Source: Pseudomonas antarctica (GTDB taxonomy: Bacteria > Pseudomonadota > Gammaproteobacteria > Pseudomonadales > Pseudomonadaceae). Taken from it: a stretch of DNA of 64,000 bases. The stretch is taken from NCBI RefSeq assembly GCF_001647715.1, contig NZ_CP015600.1, positions 4,402,001-4,466,000 on the forward strand, in the 5' to 3' direction. Under the pieces are notes generated by a model. That model did not search any database. It was not told the origin of the DNA and worked only from the letters and a program-made list of their open reading frames with translations. The translations under genes and the position numbers were made by a program. How positions within the stretch are numbered: position 1 is the stretch's first letter; each line of letters starts with the position of its first letter. Positions 1-9,200 of the stretch are shown in pieces.

Positions 1-1320
<1,320 letters not shown>

Positions 1321-1378
1321 TACGTCGTCGAAACCATCCGCGTCTACTGTCAGTTGTCACAGTTACGTGCGCCCGTCC

Positions 1379-1410
1379 TCCAGAGGTTCAATGCATAACA
1401 AACCTCTGGA
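1379..1410. other. Perfect stem-loop between fumC and the VirJ-like gene
   Basis: Ten-base arms TCCAGAGGTT and AACCTCTGGA enclose a 12-base loop, 59 bases after the fumC stop and 15 bases before the next start codon. No T-run follows on the + strand, so it is not a classical intrinsic terminator. It lies in the leader of the next gene and could affect its translation or the stability of the fumC mRNA end. Function is inferred only. Confidence 0.5.
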
Positions 1411-1424
1411 CGGACGATCATCGC

Positions 1425-2192
1425 ATGAAGCGAAGCAGCCTGTTTATCCTCTTCATGGTGACAGGGCTTATGGGGCTGGCAGCCTGGTACCCGGCCGACA
1501 GCTCCGCGTTGCGGGCGTTTCCCGTTATTCTGCCGCCCCCCTCGACAGCACCCGCCATGAACGAGCTTGTCATCTTCTACTCCGGTGACGGCGGCTGGGC
1601 ACCCTTGGAGCAGGCCATCAGCCACAACCTTAACGAACGTGGCTACGGCGTGTTGGGCATCAGTACACTGGCGTATTTCTGGCATGAACAACCCGTGGCA
1701 GACTCGGCCGCACAGTTGGACGCCCTTATCACGGTTTACCGCAAGGAATGGGGTGCGCCCAAGATCTGGTTAATTGGCTTTTCTTTCGGGGCCAATGTCC
1801 TGCCATCACTCATCAACCAGCTTAAACCCGAGAACCGTGTGCGCATCTCGCAACTGACATTGCTGGAGCCTACCCAGGATGTGTTCCTGGAGATCGAACT
1901 GGAACACTACATCACCGTGGGCTGGCTCAACCGGATCACCCAGGCCTACCGGCATCTGCGCGAGCCGGTTACCCACCACGACCCATTACCGGCACTGTTT
2001 CAATTGAAAGGGCTGATGCCTGTTACCTGCTTGCATACCTCCGAAAATAGCACTGGGTTATGCCGTCAGCCCTCGCTTCCCGAGTGGGTAAGCGCAGCAG
2101 AAATCCCCGGCACTCACTCTTTCAATGGGGACTTCACCCACTTGACTCGACGCCTTATCGAGCTACACCCAACCGCAGCCGCCGGGCCTTGA
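1425..2192 (+). CDS. VirJ/AcvB-like alpha/beta hydrolase-fold protein, exported
   Basis: 255 residues. An N-terminal hydrophobic segment (about residues 5-20) suggests export or membrane anchoring. The body carries the VirJ/AcvB family pattern: YSGDGGW near residue 50, a GYGVLGISTLAYFW block, and the nucleophile-elbow-like GFSFGANVLP. In Agrobacterium AcvB and VirJ are periplasmic proteins; AcvB has been tied to lysyl-phosphatidylglycerol turnover. Here it stands alone, without an mprF-type synthase beside it. The ATG at 1425 is chosen because the frame upstream reads antisense-like arginine-rich sequence inside fumC. Its 3' end overlaps the convergent EamA gene by 38 bases. Family assignment is fairly sure, substrate unknown. 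Confidence 0.75.
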   Translation: MKRSSLFILFMVTGLMGLAAWYPADSSALRAFPVILPPPSTAPAMNELVIFYSGDGGWAPLEQAISHNLNERGYGVLGISTLAYFWHEQPVADSAAQLDALITVYRKEWGAPKIWLIGFSFGANVLPSLINQLKPENRVRISQLTLLEPTQDVFLEIELEHYITVGWLNRITQAYRHLREPVTHHDPLPALFQLKGLMPVTCLHTSENSTGLCRQPSLPEWVSAAEIPGTHSFNGDFTHLTRRLIELHPTAAAGP

Positions 2193-3117
2193 GCCCGGCG
2201 AGCAATGACGGCGCCAAGGCAACCATCGCCGAGCCCAGCACGACCACCAACGCCCCGGCATAACCGATGGCGTTGATCTCTTCGGCCTGCACAAAGTCCG
2301 GCCATAGCCACGCCGCCAGCGCCACGGCCACAAAGGTCACCAACGGCGTCAGCGCCAGGGTCGCACTGACCCGCGAGGCTTCCCAGTGCGCCAGCGCCTC
2401 GGCAAACGCCCCATAAGCCACCAGCGTATTCATGCAACACGCCAGCAACAGCCAGCCTTGCAACGGGCTCAGTTGCAGCGCCTCCAGCGGATGTGCCCAC
2501 GGCGTGAGCAGCACGGCGCACGACAGGTAGATCACCATCATCACTTGCAGCGAGTTCCACACCGTCAGCAACTGCTTCTGGCCCAGGGCATAGAACACCC
2601 AGATAGTGGTGGCGAGCAGGATCGTCAGCACACCGGCCGTGTAAGTTCCCAGCGACGTCAACAGTTCCACCAGACGCTGATTGAAGAACAAGCCGAAGCC
2701 GATGATCAACACCACCAGGCCCATGCCCTGTCCCAGGCTGAAGCGCTCCTTGAACACAAATACACTGGCGACCATCAGAAAGATCGGGCCCATCTGCACG
2801 ACCAATTGTGCGGTGCCGGGGCTGAGCATTTTCAGGCCGACCAGGTACAGCACATAGTTGCCCACCAGGCCACACACGGCCATGGCTACCAGCCAGCCGC
2901 CCTTGGGGCCGAGCACTTTGCGGCTAGGCAGGCGCCTGGTCGCGGCGAGGTAGAGGAACAGGCAGCCGCCGGCAACGGTCAGGCGAAACCAGGTGACGGT
3001 GATCGGGTCCATCACCTGCAGCACCTGCTTGAGCTTGATCGGCAGAATGCCCCAAAGAAACGCGGTCAGCAGGGTCAAGCCAAAGCCATAGACCCAGCGG
3101 CCGGAAGAGATGTGCAT
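2155..3117 (-). CDS. EamA/DMT-family transporter
   Basis: 320 residues with about ten hydrophobic segments arranged as two EamA repeats, the usual drug/metabolite transporter architecture in the inner membrane. Typical features are the N-terminal block WGILPIKLKQVLQ and the PITVTWFRL motif after helix 1. Substrate cannot be told from sequence; relatives export amino acids or metabolites. The start at MHISSGRW is chosen because the transmembrane domain begins directly after it; a second ATG 36 bases upstream (MAVPLPQ) is possible, and neither has a strong ribosome binding site. Its last 38 bases overlap the end of the VirJ-like gene on the other strand. Confidence 0.85.
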   Translation of the reverse strand: MHISSGRWVYGFGLTLLTAFLWGILPIKLKQVLQVMDPITVTWFRLTVAGGCLFLYLAATRRLPSRKVLGPKGGWLVAMAVCGLVGNYVLYLVGLKMLSPGTAQLVVQMGPIFLMVASVFVFKERFSLGQGMGLVVLIIGFGLFFNQRLVELLTSLGTYTAGVLTILLATTIWVFYALGQKQLLTVWNSLQVMMVIYLSCAVLLTPWAHPLEALQLSPLQGWLLLACCMNTLVAYGAFAEALAHWEASRVSATLALTPLVTFVAVALAAWLWPDFVQAEEINAIGYAGALVVVLGSAMVALAPSLLAGLKARRLRLGVAR

Positions 3118-3222
3118 GAGTGCCCCGAATGCCTGAGGAAGTGGAACAGCCATTCTAGGGGGACCAAGGGGTGCCTTGGCGAGCGATATTTTCCAGCACA
3201 CACAAATCAAAGCTAGGGCGTG

Positions 3223-3310
3223 TGTGGGAGCTGGCTTGCCTGCGATTGCATCACTGCGGTGTGACTGACACACCGCAGTGCCTGCATCGCGGGCAAGCCC
3301 GGCTCCCACA
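3223..3310. repeat. Paired REP sequence (REPIN)
   Basis: Two inverted copies of the P. fluorescens-type REP: GTGGGAGCTGGCTTGCCTGC on the left and its imperfect reverse complement (GCGGGCAAGCCCGGCTCCCAC) on the right, with a short hairpin-forming middle. It sits between the 5' end of the EamA gene and the 3' end of the thiolase gene. Confidence 0.85.
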
Positions 3311-3351
3311 TAAGCCAGCGCCCACGTTGATCCAGTATTCCCAATAAAAAC

Positions 3352-4536
3352 CTAGCGCACGGCTTCGAATAATCCGGTAGCGCCCATACCGCCGCCCACG
3401 CACATGGTGACGATGCCGTAACGCAGGTTGCGCCGCTGCAGCTCCCGCACCAAATGCCCGACTTGTCGCGAGCCGGTCATGCCAAACGGGTGCCCGATGG
3501 AAATCGAACCGCCGTTGACGTTGTACCGGGCATTGTCGATTTCCAGGCGGTTGCGCGCGTACAAGCACTGGGACGCAAACGCTTCGTTGAGTTCCCACAG
3601 GTCGATATCCGCCACCTGCAAGCCCTTGGCCTTGAGCAGCTTGGGCACCGAAAACACCGGGCCGATGCCCATCTCGTCAGGCGCACAACCGGCCACGGTA
3701 AAGCCTCGGAAAAACGCCTTGGGCTTGAGCCCCAGCTCGAGGGCTTTTTCCAGGCTCATCACCAGTGTCATAGAGGCGCCATCGGAGAGCTGCGAGGAGT
3801 TGCCCGCCGTCACCGAACCGTCTTCGGCAAACACCGGCTTCAACCCGCTGAGGCTGGCCAGGGTGGTGTCAGGGCGGTTGCAGTCGTCGCGCTCAACCAC
3901 ACCCTCCAGCACCTGCACCTCGCCGGTGTGCTTGTCCTCGACCCTGTACTTGACCGCCATCGGCACAATTTCATCGTCGAACAAACCGTCGGCCTGAGCC
4001 TGGGCAGTGCGCTGCTGGCTTTGCAAGGCGTACAGGTCCTGGTCTTCGCGGCTCACGTGATAGCGGCGGGCAACGATTTCGGCGGTCTGGCCCATGGGGA
4101 AGTAGATGCCCGGCACCTGCTCTTTAAGCAGCGGGTTGATCAGGTTGTCGGTATTCACGCTTTTCAGGGTCAGGCTGATGGACTCGACGCCCCCGGCGAT
4201 GATGATGTCGCTGCAGCCCGACGCGATCTGGTTGGCGGCAATCGCGATCGCTTGCAAGCCCGAGGAGCAGAAGCGGTTGAGGGTCATGCCGGCCGTACCG
4301 GTGCCCAGTTGCGAGAGCACCGCCACATTGCGCCCGATGTTGTAACCCTGGGCGCCTTCGTTGGAGCCGGCGCCGACAATGCAGTCCTCGACAGTCGCCG
4401 GGTCGATACCATTGCGGGTCAGCAGCGCATTCACACAATGGGCCGCCATGTCATCGGGGCGGGTCTGGTTGAACTTGCCACGAAAGGATTTGGCCAGGCC
4501 GGTTCGCACGCTGTCGACGATCACTACTTCACGCAT
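3352..4536 (-). CDS. Acetyl-CoA C-acyltransferase (thiolase)
   Basis: 394 residues, the normal size of a type II thiolase. It either condenses two acyl-CoA units or cleaves 3-ketoacyl-CoA. The active-site Cys lies in NRFCSSGLQAIA (near residue 90), the second motif NVNGGSISIGHPFGMTG carries the catalytic His, and the C-terminal CVGGGMGATG carries the second Cys. The start has a GAGGTAG ribosome binding site. It follows the polyphosphate:AMP phosphotransferase gene on the same strand with a 91-base gap that contains a stem-loop. No fadB partner is adjacent, so it may serve in beta-oxidation or in a biosynthetic or degradative side pathway. Confidence 0.93.
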   Translation of the reverse strand: MREVVIVDSVRTGLAKSFRGKFNQTRPDDMAAHCVNALLTRNGIDPATVEDCIVGAGSNEGAQGYNIGRNVAVLSQLGTGTAGMTLNRFCSSGLQAIAIAANQIASGCSDIIIAGGVESISLTLKSVNTDNLINPLLKEQVPGIYFPMGQTAEIVARRYHVSREDQDLYALQSQQRTAQAQADGLFDDEIVPMAVKYRVEDKHTGEVQVLEGVVERDDCNRPDTTLASLSGLKPVFAEDGSVTAGNSSQLSDGASMTLVMSLEKALELGLKPKAFFRGFTVAGCAPDEMGIGPVFSVPKLLKAKGLQVADIDLWELNEAFASQCLYARNRLEIDNARYNVNGGSISIGHPFGMTGSRQVGHLVRELQRRNLRYGIVTMCVGGGMGATGLFEAVR

Positions 4537-4559
4537 GGGCTACCTCGATCTTGTCGTTG

Positions 4560-4597
4560 TTGGGAGATGGATCGAGGATAGATCCAGGCCCTCCCAA
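4560..4597. other. Stem-loop between pap and the thiolase gene
   Basis: Nested inverted repeats TTGGGAG/CTCCCAA and GGATC/GATCC between two same-strand genes. There is no T-run on the minus strand after the stem, so an RNA-processing or stability role is as likely as termination. Confidence 0.4.
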
Positions 4598-4627
4598 CCG
4601 CGACGATCATTCACCCCATAGATAGGC

Positions 4628-6145
4628 CTACTTCTTCTTGCCTTTCTTGTCGTGCTTGTCGGACTTGGCGAACGCCTCTTCCAACGCGAGGTTGATGGTG
4701 CGCAGCACCTTGACCCGCGCCCAGCGTTTGTCATTGGCTTCCACCAGGGTCCATGGCGCAACTTCGGTACTGGTGCGGTCGACCATGTCGCCCACGGCGG
4801 CGCGGTAGTCATCCCACTTGTCGCGGTTACGCCAGTCGTCTTCGGTAATCTTGAAGCGCTTGAACGGGATTTCCTCGCGGGCCTGGAAACGCTCCAACTG
4901 GGTCTGCTTGTCGATGGCCAGCCAGAACTTGACCACGATCACACCCGCATCGCGCAGTTGCTCTTCAAAGTCATTGATCTCGCCGTAGGCTCGCATCCAG
5001 TCCGCCGGAGTGCAGAAGCCTTCGACGCGTTCCACCAGGACGCGGCCGTACCACGAACGGTCAAACACCGTGAACATGCCGCGCGCCGGGATCTTTTGCC
5101 AGAACCGCCACAGGTAAGGCTGGGCGCGCTCGTCTTCACTCGGCGCAGCTATCGGCACGATATGGTACTGGCGCGGGTCCAGCGCCGCCGCGACACGCCG
5201 GATTGCCCCGCCCTTGCCCGCCGCGTCATTGCCTTCGAATACGGTGACCAGCGCGTGTTTGCGCATGCGCTTATCGCGCATCAGCCCGGAGAAGCGTGCC
5301 TGTTCGGTGATCAGTTGTTCTTCGTAATCGTCCTTTTCCAGGCGCAAGGTCATGTCGAGGCTGTCCAGCAGGCTCTTGTGATCCACCGACGCCAGCAACG
5401 GCGCGGGGTTCATGCCGCTGGCCTTGCCTTTGGTCTGCTTCAAGGCGTTTTGCAGGCCCTCCAGCAGAATGTTGCCCACAGTGAGGCTGCGGTAATGCGC
5501 GTCGACCCCTTCAATCACATGCCACGGCGCGTAGTCACGACTGGTGCGGCGCAGGATGCGCTCACCAAAATGCACAAACTTGTCGTAGGTCTTGGACTGC
5601 TGCCAGTCCAGCGGGCTGATGCGCCAGCTGTGCAGCGGGTCGTCGGCCAGCGCCTTGAGCCGCGCCTTCATTTGCTTCTTGGACAGGTGGAACCAGAACT
5701 TGAAGATCAGCGCGCCTTCGTCGCAGAACATCTTCTCCAGGCGTTCGGCACCGGCGATAGCCTGGTCCAGGCGGGCATCCTTGATGTCACCGTGCACCCG
5801 GCCTTGCAGCATCTGGCTGTACCAGTTGCCAAAAAAGATGCCCATGCGGCCTTTGGCAGGCAGTTGCCGCCAGTAACGCCACGCCGGCGGGCGCGCCAGT
5901 TCTTCGTCGGTCTGCTGGTCGAAGGTGCGCACCTCGATCAGGCGTGGGTCCATCCATTCATTGAGCAGCTTGACGGTCTCGCCCTTGCCGGCCCCTTCGA
6001 TGCCGTTGATCAGGATGATCACCGGGAAGCGCTTCTGCTGTTGCAGCTCGTACTGCACCTCCAGCAAGGCTTCGCGCAAGGCCGGCACTTCGGCGTCATA
6101 GGTGTCTTTGTCGATGGCGTGACCGATTTCGGCGGATTCGAACAT
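4628..6145 (-). CDS. pap: Polyphosphate:AMP phosphotransferase (two-domain PPK2)
   Basis: 505 residues made of two tandem PPK2 domains, the layout of class II polyphosphate kinases that phosphorylate AMP to ADP with polyphosphate. Each half has its own Walker A loop: NGIEGAGKGET near residue 50 in the N-terminal half and EGNDAAGKGGAIRR near residue 300 in the C-terminal half, followed by the lid motif FDRSWYGRVLVERVEG in the second half. The N-terminal half has a degenerate counterpart (FGNWYSQML), as is usual. The ATG at 6145 is preceded by GGAG at proper distance. The C-terminus is lysine-rich (KSDKHDKKGKKK). Confidence 0.93.
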   Translation of the reverse strand: MFESAEIGHAIDKDTYDAEVPALREALLEVQYELQQQKRFPVIILINGIEGAGKGETVKLLNEWMDPRLIEVRTFDQQTDEELARPPAWRYWRQLPAKGRMGIFFGNWYSQMLQGRVHGDIKDARLDQAIAGAERLEKMFCDEGALIFKFWFHLSKKQMKARLKALADDPLHSWRISPLDWQQSKTYDKFVHFGERILRRTSRDYAPWHVIEGVDAHYRSLTVGNILLEGLQNALKQTKGKASGMNPAPLLASVDHKSLLDSLDMTLRLEKDDYEEQLITEQARFSGLMRDKRMRKHALVTVFEGNDAAGKGGAIRRVAAALDPRQYHIVPIAAPSEDERAQPYLWRFWQKIPARGMFTVFDRSWYGRVLVERVEGFCTPADWMRAYGEINDFEEQLRDAGVIVVKFWLAIDKQTQLERFQAREEIPFKRFKITEDDWRNRDKWDDYRAAVGDMVDRTSTEVAPWTLVEANDKRWARVKVLRTINLALEEAFAKSDKHDKKGKKK

Positions 6146-6247
6146 GGGCAGCTCCGTTTCAAGATGGCTCAAGACTAGCGGATTGGGCAGCACGCCGGTC
6201 AAGGAATTCCTACCGGCTTGCCGTGGATCAATCAGCGGGGCCGATGG

Positions 6248-9200
6248 CTAATTCCCGGGAACATGGCAAATGCCCAGGTCCTGCTGTTTCAACATCTGCT
6301 GTGTCAGGCGCTCCACTACGTCAGTGATTGCCTGCCCGCGAGGCGATCGCAGGGCTTCCATTTGCTTGAGGTACTCGCCGTCGGTGAGGTTCTGGCTGTT
6401 CTCGAAGAGTGTTTGTTGCTGCGCATCAAAGGGCGCCGTCGCGGACTGGAATGCCCCGGGAAATTGCTGTTCCAGGTGGATTCGCCAGAACGCCAATTGG
6501 GTAATAAAGCGCAAGAATGCGGGGGACAACTCTGCCGTGCGCACTTGGGACTGCGCCACCTCCAGCCCATCGCTGGTCACATTGGCAAAAAATGCAAAAT
6601 TCATGTGCTTGGGCTGCCCCGGTAGTTCCAGGGCCTGGGCCAACCCGACCCGGAATGCCAGGCTGACTTCCAGGGGGTCCAGGGAGAAGTGCTCGACAGC
6701 GTAAGTCGCGGCAATCTTTTCCAGTTCACTGAGGCGAAACAAACCACGGCCCAGGTTCAACAACGCGCCGGAGTTGCTGTGTGAGCGACCGGCCTGAAGA
6801 GTCGCTTTCTCGACCTCCTTCAAGACCTCTATCTGACTGAATATCTGTGCCGTCCCATCTGAACAGTTCGTCGGATGAGCCGCCAGTTGAAACACCCGCT
6901 CGCGCAGCCCGACGCTGTCATGGGTCGCCTGCAACACCTCCCAGACGCGCCGGGTCAAGTCCTCGCGCACGTATTGACTGTCCGCAGTCCCGGTCAATTG
7001 AGCCAGCAACTCGAACAACGGTGTCGATTCCGGATCATCGCGCAGGTTGGCCCAAACCGTACGCTTGTGAATATCCCGGGTGGCCGTTTCCTGCGGCAAC
7101 CATAATGCCCTGGCCCTCAACTCGGTCCTGCGTGGTTGATCGTCCCTCACGTAGCCCATGCCAATACCGACATCGTCGCGATAACGAAGGAGTGCCGTTA
7201 CCGTCGAACTGGATAACGGGTTACCGCCCAGGTTAATCGACTGACTGAAACTACGCGGCGTCGCAAACAACCACTCGGGCAACACGGTAATCGCGTTGTC
7301 GCGCAAATCCATTTGCTCAAGCCGGGCCAGCCGCCCCAGACCTACGGGCAGGTCGGTGATTTTTGTGTCCTGCAATAACAGCGTATGCAAGTCACGCATC
7401 TTGCCGATATCCACCAGTTTTTCCAGCGGGTTATGGCTCAGGTCCAGCAGGCGCAACGCACTCAGGTCCGCCAGTTTCAGCCGCGTGTAGTCAGTCAGCG
7501 CCAACCGGTTATGGGGCATCGACAAACTCTCAAGTTCAAACATGCGTGAGAGCACTTCCGGTAACCGGGTCAGGTGGTTTCGGTCCAGGTCCAGACGCCT
7601 CAGCCCCTTGAAACACTTCAGGAAATAAGCGACGTCATCACCCAGCTGCATATTTTTGAGTGACAACTGTTGGACATGGTCGAAACGAATCTCGGCCGGC
7701 AGCGTCGGCAACGAACCAATGCGCATCCCGTCCAGGTTCAAACTGGCGACGGAGGTCTGGTGCTCGTCCAGAGCAAAGCTTTGACGCCGCCAACAGGCTT
7801 CAATGCGCTCTGCCACCTGCTGGCGGCTAATACGAATGTCACTCAGGCCCGGCTGTTTCTCCAGGTCCTGGACATCGTTCTTCCAATGCTTGAGCAGCGC
7901 TCGCAGATGCCCCAGCTCGGCCTTCAAACGCTTTACCGCCCTGGCCCGCGAAAGAGGCTCAGCGCCCAGCGACATCAGCAGTGAAGACACTTGTGCGTCA
8001 CTGAACAAGGGGTACAAGCGCTTCACCTTACGCACCAGCGCGCGCGGATGCACCAACGGCCCCGTCGGCGAATCGGCCATTTCACAGGGAACCCCCTCTG
8101 CCAGAGGTTCACTGACCCTGCTGGAAAACGCCTCGCCAGCCAGCTCCCGCTCCCCCTTGGCCTGCGAGCCGCTCATGTAGCGCAGGCGCCAAATGTTACT
8201 GGGCTCCGTCAGAGGTAATCCCAGTGCTACTCGCTGGCTGGCCGTCAGCGCTGAATCGATCGCCTCGAACAGTCCGTCCGGTCCGGCATAAGGCCCACCG
8301 AGGCTCAGGCCATGGTCATCAAACGCTTCGAACCCGGCGTTCGACCTGACCACTGCGCGCCGCACCCCAGCCCCGTTGAACGCGCCCAAGGCCAATAAGT
8401 CGCCCTGTGGCGAATCCTGGCGCAACTCGAGGCGCAGCGCCCTGCCCCACCCGGCCACGCGCGGCATGACTCGAACCGCGACCCGCGCGGTATCGAGGCT
8501 GGCCAATTCTGGCTGATCAAACCCCATCAAGGCGCGGTCCAGACGTTGTTCCCCAAGGGCACGCTGCACTGACTCGGCCAATGCCATGGGAATTCGTTGG
8601 TTATCGCGCAGGGACTCACGCTGCACGGTTGATGTCTCGGCCATCAATTCGCGCATCAACGTGCAGGGCAATTGGGGATAGGTGCGCCTGAGCAACGCCC
8701 ATTCGGGTGGTACGGGTCCGTCATAAGACTGATACAACTGCTCAAACAACGGCTTGCGATCGGCCTTCAGATACGCGAGCAACTGACGCTCCAGAACAGC
8801 GTGCTCCTGATCGGCCGCAATGCCCTCTCCCAGCAGGCCAGTCTTCTGTGCCTCATCCAACCCGGACAACAGCGCATCAAACACTTTCCCGTCACTGAGC
8901 ATCTGCTCGGTGACCGTCAAACGCTGGCCTGCAGCGTTAACCGTTGCGCTGGCGGGGTAGCGTGCCTTGACGTTGCGCCGGGCATCCAGCACCTCAAAAT
9001 AGCGTCCCACGGGCCAACCTTTTAACAGGGGCAAGGCGTGCATCTGCAAGCTCGAGTTTTCGACGCTGGGGGAGGCACCGCTTTCCAACTGCCAGATAAA
9101 ATCGCGAATGGACTGATCCAGCTTGAAACGCTCGTACAGATCGCGAAAACGTGCGGGAAAGGGCAAGCACTCCTGCGCCTGATAAACGCCCCAATCATGG

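Noticed and set aside
1379..1410. Rho-independent terminator of fumC
   Set aside because: The stem is perfect but no T-run follows, so it is listed only as a stem-loop.
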